DNA of 64,000 nucleotides from Luteipulveratus flavus (GTDB lineage: Bacteria; Actinomycetota; Actinomycetes; Actinomycetales; Dermatophilaceae). The DNA lies in assembly GCF_029080175.1 (NCBI RefSeq), contig NZ_JARFJC010000048.1. One strand, given 5' to 3'. Position 1 is the first letter of the stretch; every line of letters begins with the position of its first letter. Of this stretch, positions 8,061-16,241 are shown piece after piece. The position numbers and the translations under genes are program-made. The notes under the pieces are model-generated. The model ran no database searches. It worked only from the letters and a program-made list of their open reading frames with translations, and was not told the DNA's origin.

Positions 8061-8968
8061 GGTGTCGTCTCCTCGGGCAGGACCATCGTGCCGATGCCCT
8101 CGTCGGTGAAGATCTCCAGCAGCAGTGAGTGCGGAGCGCGGCCGTCGATGACATGCGCCTGCCGGACGCCTCCGCGAACGGCTCGTACGCACGCCTCGAG
8201 CTTCGGGACCATGCCCGCGTCGACAGTCGGCAACAGCTCCTCGGCGCTGCCGACGCTCAGGGTCGACAGCAGGCTGTCCCGGTCCGGCCAGCGCTCGTAG
8301 ATGCCCTCGACGTCGGTCAGGACGACCAGCTTGTGGGCACCGAGGGCGACGGCGAGAGCAGCTGCGGCGGTGTCGGCGTTGACGTTGAGCACCTGGCCGT
8401 CGTGGTCGAGGTCCGGCGCCACGGACGACACGACGGGGATGCGCCCGGCGTCCAGCAGGTCGCGCACGGCCGAGGGATTCACCGTGGTCACGTCGCCGAC
8501 CAGGCCGACGTCGACCTGCTCGCCGTCGACCAGCACCGTACGGCGTCGGGCGCCGAACAGCGCGGCGTCCTCGCCGGACAGGCCGACCGCGAGCGGTCCG
8601 TGCTGGTTGACCAGGCCGACCAGCTCGCGCGACACCTGACCGGTGAGCACCATGCGGACGACGTCCATCGCCTCCGGTGTCGTGACCCGGAGCCCGCCCT
8701 TGAACTCGCTCTCGACCCCGAGCCGGTCGAGCATGGCCTGGATCTGCGGCCCGCCGCCGTGGACCACGACGACCCGCAGGCCGGAGTAGCGCAGGAAGGC
8801 GACGTCGGCGGCGAACGCGGCCTTCAGCGACTCGTCGGACATCGCGTTGCCGCCGTACTTCACCACGACGAGGGCGTCCTTGAACCGCTCCAGCCAGGGC
8901 AGCGCCTCCACGAGGGTCGCGGCCTTCCCGGCTGCGGCGGCGAGCGAGGACGGAGTACGGCGGCTCAT
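8057..8968 (-). CDS. argB: acetylglutamate kinase
   Basis: Phosphorylates N-acetylglutamate, the usual arginine-feedback point in the linear and cyclic pathways. 303 aa of the amino-acid kinase fold: VKYGGNAM near residue 31, VVHGGGPQIQAML near residue 60, then LNVNADTAAAALAVALGA and LTDVEGIY. The long N-terminal helix (SLAAAAGKAATLVEALPWLERF) resembles that of arginine-sensitive hexameric enzymes. The start at 8968 overlaps the argJ stop (ATGA). Confidence 0.96.
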   Translation of the reverse strand: MSRRTPSSLAAAAGKAATLVEALPWLERFKDALVVVKYGGNAMSDESLKAAFAADVAFLRYSGLRVVVVHGGGPQIQAMLDRLGVESEFKGGLRVTTPEAMDVVRMVLTGQVSRELVGLVNQHGPLAVGLSGEDAALFGARRRTVLVDGEQVDVGLVGDVTTVNPSAVRDLLDAGRIPVVSSVAPDLDHDGQVLNVNADTAAAALAVALGAHKLVVLTDVEGIYERWPDRDSLLSTLSVGSAEELLPTVDAGMVPKLEACVRAVRGGVRQAHVIDGRAPHSLLLEIFTDEGIGTMVLPEETTP

Positions 8969-10116
8969 GTGCTGTACGCCGAGTTCTCGTGGACGTACTC
9001 GTGGGTCAGGTCGTTGGTCCAGACCGTCGCGGACGCCTCGCCCGCGTGCAGGTCGACGACAACGCTGACGTCGCGGGCCGTGAGGTCGACCAGGGAGCGG
9101 TCCTCGCCGACGCCGCCGGCTCGGCACACCTGAACGCCGTTGATGGCGACGTCGAGCCGAGCGGCGTCGAACGCCGCGGTCGTGGTGCCGACCGCAGCGA
9201 GTACGCGGCCCCAGTTCGGGTCGTTGCCGAAGACCGCGCACTTGAACAGGTTGTTGCGGGCGACCGAGCGCGCGACCTCGAGCGCGTCCTCCTCACTCGC
9301 CGCCGTACGGACCTCGATGGCGATGTCGTGGTGGGCACCCTCGGCGTCCGCGACGAGCGCACGCGCGAGCTCGGCGCAGCAACCGGTCACCGCCTGCTGG
9401 AGCTCGGCCGCGCTCGGACGGACGCCGGAGGCCCCGGAGGCGAGCAGGAGGACCGTGTCGTTGGTCGACTGGCAGCCGTCGGAGTCGACCCGGTCGAACG
9501 TCGCCGCCGTCGCTGCCCGCAGCGCCGTCTCGAGGTTGGCCGGGTCGACGACGGCGTCCGTCGTGACGACGACGAGCATCGTGGCGAGCGCCGGCGCGAG
9601 CATGCCGGCGCCCTTGGCCATGCCGCCGACCGTCCATCCGTCACCGGTGACGACCGACTGCTTGCTCCGGGTGTCCGTGGTCATGATGGCCTCGGCCGCC
9701 CGGGGCCCGCCCTCGTCGGAGAGGGTGTCTGCGGCGCGCTCGACGCCGGTGAGCAGGGCGTCCATCGGCAGCAGCTCGCCGATGAGACCGGTCGAGCAGA
9801 CCGCGACGTCGCCGGCGGACACGCCCAGGGCGTCCGCAGCCGCCTCCGCGGTGCGGTGGGTGTCGAGGAACCCCTGCGGCCCGGTGCAGGCGTTCGCTCC
9901 TCCGGAGTTCAGGACGACCGCGTCGACCCGCGCGTCGCTGACGACCTGCCGGCTCCAGGTGACCGGCGCCGCCTCGACGCGGTTGCTGGTGAAGACCGCG
10001 GCGGCGTACTGGTCCGGGCCGTCGTTGCGGACGATCGCCACGTCGAGGGCGCCGGAGCTCTTGAGGCCGGCGACCACGCCCGCTGCCCGGAACCCGCGGG
10101 CCGCGGTCACACTCAC
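8965..10116 (-). CDS. argJ: glutamate N-acetyltransferase / amino-acid acetyltransferase
   Basis: Recycles the acetyl group from N-acetylornithine to glutamate and may also use acetyl-CoA. The 383-aa precursor is expected to self-cleave into two chains at the conserved Ala-Thr bond in KGAGMLAPALATM (residues 168-180). Thr179 is the new N-terminal nucleophile. The oxyanion-hole Thr-Gly lies in AVCSTGLIGE. Its presence with argC and argB indicates the cyclic pathway. The stop overlaps argB, and its start overlaps the argC stop. Confidence 0.96.
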   Translation of the reverse strand: MSVTAARGFRAAGVVAGLKSSGALDVAIVRNDGPDQYAAAVFTSNRVEAAPVTWSRQVVSDARVDAVVLNSGGANACTGPQGFLDTHRTAEAAADALGVSAGDVAVCSTGLIGELLPMDALLTGVERAADTLSDEGGPRAAEAIMTTDTRSKQSVVTGDGWTVGGMAKGAGMLAPALATMLVVVTTDAVVDPANLETALRAATAATFDRVDSDGCQSTNDTVLLLASGASGVRPSAAELQQAVTGCCAELARALVADAEGAHHDIAIEVRTAASEEDALEVARSVARNNLFKCAVFGNDPNWGRVLAAVGTTTAAFDAARLDVAINGVQVCRAGGVGEDRSLVDLTARDVSVVVDLHAGEASATVWTNDLTHEYVHENSAYST

Positions 10117-11156
10117 GGGGCCACTCCGATCGTGCTGAGCCCGGCCTGCTCGTCCAGACCGAGTGCGAGGTTCATCGACTGCACCGCGGCGCCGGCCGTG
10201 CCCTTCGTGAGGTTGTCGACCGCGGCGACGACGACGGCACGTCCGGCGTGCTCGTCCAGCGCGACCTGCAGCTGGACGCTGTTGGAACCCAGCACCGCGC
10301 CCGTGGTCGGCCAGGCGCCCTCCGGAAGGAGGGTCACGAACGGCTCGTCGCCGTACGCCTTGTCGAGCGCGGCGCGCAGGTCGGCTGCCGTGACGTCGGG
10401 GCGGGTACGGGCGGCGCAGGTGGCGAGGATGCCGCGCGGCATCGGGGCGAGCGTCGGCGTGAACGAGACCGAGACCGGCTTACCCGCGGCGACGGCGAGG
10501 TTCTGCTCGATCTCCGGCGTGTGCCGGTGACCGCCGCCGACGCCGTACGGGCTCATACCGCCCATCACCTCGGCGCCCAGCAGGTGCGGCTTGAGCGCCT
10601 TGCCGGCGCCGGACGTGCCGCTCGCCGCCACGACGACCACGTCGGTCGACTCGACGAGACCCGCCTGCAGGACCGGCGCGAGCGCCAGGCTCACCGCCGT
10701 CGGGTAGCACCCGGGCACGGCCACCCGGCGCACCTCGCGCAGGTACTCGCGCTGCTTGACTCCCCCGTGGGTCAGCAGCTCGGGCATGCCGTACGGCCAG
10801 GCCCCCGCGTGCGGCGAGCCGTAGAAGCTCGACCACGCGGCGGCGTCCGTCAGGCGGTGGTCGGCGGCGCAGTCGATGACGACGACGTCATCGGCCAGCT
10901 CGCGGGCGAGGCCGTCGGAAGCGCCGTGCGGCAGCGCCAGGACGACCACGTCGTGATCGGCGAACGCCTCCGGGGAGGTCGCCTGCAGCTCGCGGTCGGC
11001 CAGCGGTGTCAGGTGAGGCGCGACCTGGCCCAGGAGCGAGCCCGCGCTGCTGCCTGCCGAGATCGTCCCGATGCGGACCTGCGGATGGTCGAGCAGCAGC
11101 CGCAGCACCTCACCGCCCGCGTACCCGCTCGCGCCCGCGACGCCCACCGTGATCAT
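10113..11156 (-). CDS. argC: N-acetyl-gamma-glutamyl-phosphate reductase
   Basis: NADPH-dependent reduction of acetylglutamyl phosphate. 347 aa with an N-terminal nucleotide-binding motif GASGYAGGEVLRLL and catalytic Cys150 in AVPGCYPTAVSLAL. It is the first gene of the argCJBDFRH operon. An in-frame stop lies three codons upstream, so ATG 11156 is the only start. No Shine-Dalgarno sequence is present, and TATGAT lies 8 nt upstream, so the mRNA is probably leaderless. Confidence 0.97.
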   Translation of the reverse strand: MITVGVAGASGYAGGEVLRLLLDHPQVRIGTISAGSSAGSLLGQVAPHLTPLADRELQATSPEAFADHDVVVLALPHGASDGLARELADDVVVIDCAADHRLTDAAAWSSFYGSPHAGAWPYGMPELLTHGGVKQREYLREVRRVAVPGCYPTAVSLALAPVLQAGLVESTDVVVVAASGTSGAGKALKPHLLGAEVMGGMSPYGVGGGHRHTPEIEQNLAVAAGKPVSVSFTPTLAPMPRGILATCAARTRPDVTAADLRAALDKAYGDEPFVTLLPEGAWPTTGAVLGSNSVQLQVALDEHAGRAVVVAAVDNLTKGTAGAAVQSMNLALGLDEQAGLSTIGVAP

Positions 11157-11159
11157 GAG

Positions 11160-11191
11160 GAATGATCATACACGCCCGTGCATGATCATTC
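11160..11191 (-). promoter_or_regulatory. ArgR-type operator overlapping the argC promoter
   Basis: A perfect 10-bp inverted repeat, GAATGATCAT (11160-11169) and ATGATCATTC (11182-11191), with a 12-nt spacer that itself contains CACG...CGTG. The half-sites resemble the TGAAT/ATTCA and TGCAT elements of ARG boxes. The left arm contains the presumed argC -10 (TATGAT on the minus strand, 11165-11170), so a bound repressor would block transcription. The binding protein is inferred to be the operon's own ArgR. Confidence 0.75.
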
Positions 11192-11220
11192 ATATGTGCC
11201 CACCGACGATCACGACGGCG

Positions 11221-11270
11221 GATCGCTCTGACATCACGTCCACGAGCGCGGACGTGATGTCAGAACGATC
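11221..11270 (-). terminator. long hairpin terminator after pheT
   Basis: TCTGACATCACGTCC (11227-11241) pairs perfectly with 11250-11264 across an 8-nt loop. One mismatch and five more base pairs extend the stem to 21 positions. It begins one base past the pheT stop codon. There is no U-tract, which is common for actinobacterial terminators. It separates pheST from the arginine operon. Confidence 0.75.
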
Positions 11271-11271
11271 G

Positions 11272-13791
11272 TCAGATGCGCTGGGTGGCGCCGGTGGCGG
11301 TGCCGGCTGCGGCGACGGCGGCGTCGCGCAGGTCGTTGACCTCCTCGGTCCGCAGGGTCCGCTCAGGTGCGCGGAACACCAGCCGGTAGGCCAGCGACCT
11401 GCTGCCCTCGCCGAGCTGGTCGCCCTCGTAGACGTCGAACAGGGTCACCGACTCCAGCAGGTCACCCGCACCGCGCCGCAGGGCCGCCTCCACGTCGGCG
11501 GCCCGGACGGCCGCGTCGACGACGAGGGCGACGTCGCTCTGGGCGGACGGGTAGTTGGACAGCCCGCTCGCCTGCGGGCTCGTCGAGGCGGCGATGAGCC
11601 GGTCGAGATCGAGCTCACCACCGACCGGACGCCCGGACAGCCCCAGCGCACTCACGACCTTCGGGTGCAGCTCGCCCGCAGACCCGAGGTAGGTGCCGTC
11701 GGCCAGCTCGACCCGGGCGCACCGGCCGGGGTGGAACGGCGCCTCCGCGCCGGTCGAGACCCTGATCTCGACCGCGAAGGCCTCGGCGAGCGCGTGCACG
11801 ACGCCGATGGCATCGGCCCAGTCGGCGGCGCGGCCCGGCCCCCACCAGCCGGCGGGCTCGGCCTCGCCGACCATCGCCCACGCCAGGTGGCGGGGCTGGG
11901 CCGGCACGGCGGCGGCGATCTGCTCGACCGCCTCGGCGCCGGGGTAGACACCGACGTCGTACGTCGGCGCCACACCTGCGGGGCCGCCGAGCACCAGACC
12001 GTGCTCGAACAGCGCGACGTCCTTGGTGCCGCGCGAGACGTTGCGGCGCGCGACCTCCAGGACGCTCGGGAGCACGGACGTCCGCAGCAGCGGCGCCTCG
12101 TCCGACAACGGGTTGGCGATGCGCAAGGTCGACCGGCGCGGGTCGTCCGCGGGGTACCCCAGCTGGTCGAACAACGCCTCACCGACGAACGGCGCGCTCC
12201 AGACCTGGGAGAACCCGCGGCCGGCCAGGAGGTTCGCGGCCAGGCGGCGCCCCTCCTGCTCCGTCGTCAGCCCGCGGCCACCGGGCGCGGCAGGCAGCAC
12301 GGACGGGATCCGGTCGTAGCCGTCGATCCGGGCGACCTCCTCCGCGAGGTCGGGCCAGGTCGTGAGGTCGGGGCGCCAGGTGGGCGGAGTCACGGCGAAC
12401 AGGTCGCCGGATCCGTCGATGCTGCAACCGATCTCGTCGAGGATCGCCGTGACCTTGTCGACCGTGTAGTCGACGCCGACCAGACGGCCGATCGCGGCCG
12501 GGTCGAGGTCGATCGCGACAGGCTCGAGCGGCTCGGCGAGGTCGGTGACGGCGTCGTCCGCACGACCGCCGGCGAGGTCGACCAGCAGCTCGACGGCGAG
12601 CTGGGCGGCGGCGGCAGCCAGGTCGGTGTCGACTCCGCGCTCGAAGCGTCGGGACGCCTCGGTGGTGAGGCGGTGGCGGCGCGCCGACCGGGCGATGGTC
12701 ACCGGGTCGAACCGGGCCGCCTCCACGAGCACGGCAGTGGTGCCCTCGCCGAGCTCGCCGTCCTGGCCGCCCATCACACCGGCGAGGCCGAGCGGCCGCT
12801 CGCCCCCGTCGGTGATGAGCAGGTCCTGCGGGTACAGGGTCCGACGGACGTCGTCCAGCGTCGTGAACGTCTCACCGGCGCGGGCACGGCGCACCACGAC
12901 CGGTCCCGTGAGGGTGTCCAGGTCGTAGGCGTGCAGGGGCTGGCCGAGGGCGAGCATGACGTAGTTGGTGATGTCGACGGGCAGCGAGATCGGCCGCATC
13001 CCGGCCTCGGTCAGCCGCGTCGCCATCCAGTCGGGGGTCGTCGCGGCAGGGTCCAGGTCGCGGACGATCCGGGCGACGAAGCGGGTGCAGCCCGCACGCC
13101 CGCGCATCGGGGCGTCGTCACGCAGCTCGACCGGGAAGCCCACGTCGTTGCCCGCCGGCGCCCGGTCGCGCAGGGCGACGACCGGGTCGACGAAGGAGGC
13201 TCCCGTTGAGTGGGCGTACTCCCGCGCGACACCGCGCATGCTGAAGCAGTAGCCGCGGTCCGGCGTCACGTTGATCTCGACCGTCTCGCGGTCGAGCCCG
13301 AGCAGCGGGACGGCGTCGTCACCGGGCGCCAGCTCGTGCGCGGGGAGCCGGTCGGCCAGGCGGATGATGCCGCCCGAGCCGTCGTCCGGCAGCCCGAGCT
13401 CGTCGGCGGCGCAGATCATCCCCGCCGACACGTGGCCGTACGTCTTGCGCGCGGAGATCGCGAAGCCGCCCGGCAGCACCGATCCGGGCAGAGCGACGAC
13501 GACCAGGTCACCCTCCTGGAAGTTGTGCGCCCCGCACACGATGCCCTGCGGCTCACCGGTGCCGTTCGCGTCGCCGACGTCGACGGTGCACCAGCCGATC
13601 GTCTTGCCGTTCTTCTGCGGCTCCAGCTGCTGGGTGAGGACGCGGCCGACGACGAGCGGACCGGTCAGGTCGGCACCGTGCAGGCCCTCCTCCTCCAGCC
13701 CGACCTTCACCAGGGCGGCGGCGATGTCGGCACCGCGCGCCTGCTTCGGGATCTCGACGTACTCACGCAGCCAGTCGACGGGGACGCGCAT
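11272..13791 (-). CDS. pheT: phenylalanyl-tRNA synthetase beta subunit
   Basis: Large subunit of the (alpha-beta)2 enzyme that charges tRNA-Phe; it contributes editing and tRNA binding. 839 aa. The N-terminus MRVPVDWLREYVEIP is typical. It is followed by a tRNA-binding OB fold (residues ~40-150), B3/B4 editing and B5 domains, and a C-terminal FDX-ACB anticodon domain (SNYPSAQSDVALVVD, about residue 745 on). It overlaps the pheS stop by one base (TGATG), so translation is coupled. Confidence 0.97.
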   Translation of the reverse strand: MRVPVDWLREYVEIPKQARGADIAAALVKVGLEEEGLHGADLTGPLVVGRVLTQQLEPQKNGKTIGWCTVDVGDANGTGEPQGIVCGAHNFQEGDLVVVALPGSVLPGGFAISARKTYGHVSAGMICAADELGLPDDGSGGIIRLADRLPAHELAPGDDAVPLLGLDRETVEINVTPDRGYCFSMRGVAREYAHSTGASFVDPVVALRDRAPAGNDVGFPVELRDDAPMRGRAGCTRFVARIVRDLDPAATTPDWMATRLTEAGMRPISLPVDITNYVMLALGQPLHAYDLDTLTGPVVVRRARAGETFTTLDDVRRTLYPQDLLITDGGERPLGLAGVMGGQDGELGEGTTAVLVEAARFDPVTIARSARRHRLTTEASRRFERGVDTDLAAAAAQLAVELLVDLAGGRADDAVTDLAEPLEPVAIDLDPAAIGRLVGVDYTVDKVTAILDEIGCSIDGSGDLFAVTPPTWRPDLTTWPDLAEEVARIDGYDRIPSVLPAAPGGRGLTTEQEGRRLAANLLAGRGFSQVWSAPFVGEALFDQLGYPADDPRRSTLRIANPLSDEAPLLRTSVLPSVLEVARRNVSRGTKDVALFEHGLVLGGPAGVAPTYDVGVYPGAEAVEQIAAAVPAQPRHLAWAMVGEAEPAGWWGPGRAADWADAIGVVHALAEAFAVEIRVSTGAEAPFHPGRCARVELADGTYLGSAGELHPKVVSALGLSGRPVGGELDLDRLIAASTSPQASGLSNYPSAQSDVALVVDAAVRAADVEAALRRGAGDLLESVTLFDVYEGDQLGEGSRSLAYRLVFRAPERTLRTEEVNDLRDAAVAAAGTATGATQRI

Positions 13792-14894
13792 CAGATCTCC
13801 ATTCCGAACTGGGCGTTGAAGCGCACATCGCCCTCGATCATCTCCCGCATGTCGGACTGGCCGGTGCGGAACATCAGGGCCCGGTCGACACCCATGCCGA
13901 AGGCGAAGCCGGTGTACTTCTCGGGGTCGACGTCACAGGCGCGCAGGACGTTCTGGTTGACCATGCCGCAGCCGCCCCACTCGATCCAGCCGGTCCCGGA
14001 GCACGCGCGGCAGTCCGGGTCGGTCCCGCCGCAGACGAAGCAGCGCAGGTCCATCTCGGCCGACGGCTCGGTGAACGGGAAGTACGACGGGCGCAACCGC
14101 GTCACGATGCCCTCACCGAACAGCTCGGTCGCCAGCCGGTCGAGGGTGCCCTTGAGGTCGGCCATGGTCAGGCCCTCGTCGACGGCCAGACCTTCGATCT
14201 GGTGGAACGCCGGCATGTGCGTGGCGTCCAGCTCGTCGGTACGGAACACCCGACCGATGCACGCGATGTACAGCGGTGCGCCGCGCTCCAGCATCGAGCG
14301 GGCCTGCACGGGCGAGGTGTGCGTCCGCAGCACCAGGCCGTTCTCCGGCGGGTCGACGTAGAAGGTGTCCTGCATCTGGCGGGCCGGGTGGTCGGCGTCG
14401 AAGTTGAGGGCGTCGAAGGTGAACCACTCGGCCTCGACCTCGGGACCCTCGGCGACCTCCCAGCCGAGCCCGACCATGATGTCGGCGATCCGCTCGCCCA
14501 TCAGCTCGATGGGGTGGCGGCGCCCGAGCGGCCGGCGACCCGGCAGCATCGTGACGTCCACGGCCTCCTCGACGAGGATCCGCTCGTCCCGCTCGCTCTC
14601 CAGCTCGGCCTGACGCTGCTTGAGCGCACCGCCGACGCGGCCGCGTGCCTGACCGACGCGCTTGCCGGCCTCGGCCTTGGCGGTCGGGGGCAGCGCGCCG
14701 ATCTCGCGGTTGGCGAGCGCGAGCGGGCTGCGGTCACCCTGGTGCGCCGTACGGACCGTCTTGAGATCGTCCAGCGAGGTGGCGCCCGCGATGGCGCTCA
14801 GGGCGTCCTGGACGGCCTGGTCGATGGCGGCCGGGTCCAGCGCGCTCACCTCGACCGGGTCGTACTGGGTGTTCGGGCCAGACATGGGTCTCAC
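13791..14894 (-). CDS. pheS: phenylalanyl-tRNA synthetase alpha subunit
   Basis: Catalytic class II subunit of PheRS. 367 aa with an N-terminal coiled coil (residues ~10-110) and the motif 2/3 core: HPIELMGERIADIM, FHQIEGLAVDEG, and GFAFGMGVDRALMF near the C-terminus. The ATG follows GAAGTGAGACCC. Preceded by a 145-nt gap that holds its own -10 (TAGACT) and a leader hairpin. No T-box features were seen. Confidence 0.97.
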   Translation of the reverse strand: MRPMSGPNTQYDPVEVSALDPAAIDQAVQDALSAIAGATSLDDLKTVRTAHQGDRSPLALANREIGALPPTAKAEAGKRVGQARGRVGGALKQRQAELESERDERILVEEAVDVTMLPGRRPLGRRHPIELMGERIADIMVGLGWEVAEGPEVEAEWFTFDALNFDADHPARQMQDTFYVDPPENGLVLRTHTSPVQARSMLERGAPLYIACIGRVFRTDELDATHMPAFHQIEGLAVDEGLTMADLKGTLDRLATELFGEGIVTRLRPSYFPFTEPSAEMDLRCFVCGGTDPDCRACSGTGWIEWGGCGMVNQNVLRACDVDPEKYTGFAFGMGVDRALMFRTGQSDMREMIEGDVRFNAQFGMEI

Positions 14895-14917
14895 TTCGCG
14901 CGTCGGTTCGGCTGGAG

Positions 14918-14955
14918 CGCCCGGGTCTCCCTCACGGGCGCGCCGCCGAGTCTAT
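14918..14955 (-). promoter_or_regulatory. putative pheST promoter and 5' leader hairpin
   Basis: On the minus strand TAGACT (14950-14955) is a good -10. The -35 position is weak. The resulting ~50-nt leader contains the hairpin GCGCCCG/CGGGCGC (14918-14924 with 14936-14942, 11-nt loop) ahead of the pheS ATG. Its role, if any, is unknown. The rest of gap 14895-15039 shows only GC-rich runs. Confidence 0.45.
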
Positions 14956-15039
14956 CGACGCAGCCGGCGAGCACCGACCGCTGTCCCTCCCGCGCCGGCC
15001 GGCCGGCCGAGAGCGGACCCCCGGGTCCGGCGCGGGCGG

Positions 15040-16143
15040 TCAGCGCAGCGACTCGGGCGGACCGGCCGGCAGCAGGACGCGGAAGGTGGCCCCGACCGGC
15101 ACGTCCAGCACCTCCACGCGACCGCCGTGCGCCTGTACCAGGCCGCGCACGACGTGCAGGCCGAGCCCGCTTCCGCCGCGCGTACTGCCCTGCCAGAACC
15201 GGCTGAACACCGCCTCCCGGTCCTCGGGCGGGATGCCGGGCCCCTGGTCGGCGACCAGCAGGATGACGTTCTCGGAGTCCTGGCCGATGCTCACCGTCAC
15301 CGACCCGCCGCCGTGCCGGACGGCGTTCTCCAGCAGGTTGCTCAGGATCTGCACGATGCGGTCCTGATCGCCCCACAGCTCCGGCGGCTCGGGGGCGCCG
15401 ACGACCTCGAACCGGTCGGGGTCGTGACCGGCCGAGATCATCCGGCCGACCTGGTCCTCGACGAGCGCGGTGATGTCGATCGGCTGGTTGCGCAGCCGCA
15501 GGCGGCCGGCGTCGATGCGGGAGATGTCGAGCAGCTCACCGACGAGGCGAGAGAGGCGTTGGGTGTCGGTCTCGATCGCCTGCAGCATCCACTGCTTCTG
15601 CTCGTCGGCCAGCTGACCCCATCGCTGCCGCAGCGTCCGGGAGAACCCTCTGACCGACGTCAGCGGTGAGCGCAGCTCGTGCGAGACCGTGCTGATCAGC
15701 GCGACGCTGTCGCGCTCGGCCCGCTCGCGTCCGCGGGTGCTGCGCATGGTCAGCACGACGTGCTCGACGGACCGGTCGGCGGCGCGCTGGAACCGGGAGG
15801 CCACCAGCAGGGACCGCCCGCCCTGCAGCCGCAGGTCCTGCTCCGGCGAACCGGTCCGGGTGGTCAGGCCACCCCAGGGGTCCTGCACCTGCCACCATGA
15901 ACGGCCCTGGTGGTCGCACAGCGGGAGGACACGGTCGACCTGCTCGCCGGTGCGAGACCGCAGCGGGATGCCCGTCAGCTGCTCGGCCCGGCGGTTCGCG
16001 CCCAGCAGCGAGCCCGAGGCGTCCGCGACCACGACGCCCTCCGGGAGGTACTCCACGAGCGCCACCCAGTTCGCGGGGTCGGTGACGTCGCCGACGGGCT
16101 CGTCGTCGGGTCCGCCCCCGTACCGCTGTGGGTCGCTAGGCAT
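15040..16143 (-). CDS. orphan PAS-domain sensor histidine kinase
   Basis: A 367-aa cytoplasmic kinase with no transmembrane segment. A PAS-like domain covers about 25-140 (EYLPEGVVVADASGSLLGAN). The dimerisation box STVSHELRSPLTSV places the phosphorylated His at 155. HATPase blocks follow: QILSNLLENAVRHG, VADQGPGIPPED and GGSGLGLHVVRG. No response regulator is adjacent, so the partner is unknown. An orphan kinase at this place beside pheST and the L20 operon is a conserved arrangement in actinobacteria such as Streptomyces. The ATG at 16143 is preferred because TATTCT lies exactly 7 nt upstream, as in other leaderless genes here; a longer frame to 16224 would overlap that promoter. Confidence 0.9.
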   Translation of the reverse strand: MPSDPQRYGGGPDDEPVGDVTDPANWVALVEYLPEGVVVADASGSLLGANRRAEQLTGIPLRSRTGEQVDRVLPLCDHQGRSWWQVQDPWGGLTTRTGSPEQDLRLQGGRSLLVASRFQRAADRSVEHVVLTMRSTRGRERAERDSVALISTVSHELRSPLTSVRGFSRTLRQRWGQLADEQKQWMLQAIETDTQRLSRLVGELLDISRIDAGRLRLRNQPIDITALVEDQVGRMISAGHDPDRFEVVGAPEPPELWGDQDRIVQILSNLLENAVRHGGGSVTVSIGQDSENVILLVADQGPGIPPEDREAVFSRFWQGSTRGGSGLGLHVVRGLVQAHGGRVEVLDVPVGATFRVLLPAGPPESLR

Positions 16144-16150
16144 GCCGGGC

Positions 16151-16156
16151 AGAATA
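16151..16156 (-). promoter_or_regulatory. -10 element of leaderless histidine kinase gene
   Basis: TATTCT on the minus strand ends 7 nt before the kinase ATG, and no ribosome-binding site is seen. It faces the divergent oxidoreductase promoter 73 nt away. Confidence 0.55.
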
Positions 16157-16229
16157 GCCACGCACGCTGGGGGTGGAGATCTCACCCAACCTCGTCCCGG
16201 ACCCTCGGCGGCGGCCGGCGGCACCGCCG

Positions 16230-16235
16230 TAGCCT
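16230..16235 (+). promoter_or_regulatory. -10 element of leaderless molybdopterin oxidoreductase gene
   Basis: TAGCCT ends 6 nt before the GTG start at 16242, with no ribosome-binding site between. It supports this GTG as the start. Confidence 0.55.
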
Positions 16236-16241
16236 GATCGG

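Noticed and set aside
11071..13209. A 712-aa open frame antisense to pheT.
   Set aside because: The composition is that of a shadow frame; the pheT product is complete and canonical.
14895..15039. A T-box or leader-peptide attenuator for pheST.
   Set aside because: No T-box sequence or Phe-rich leader peptide was found; only one short hairpin is present.
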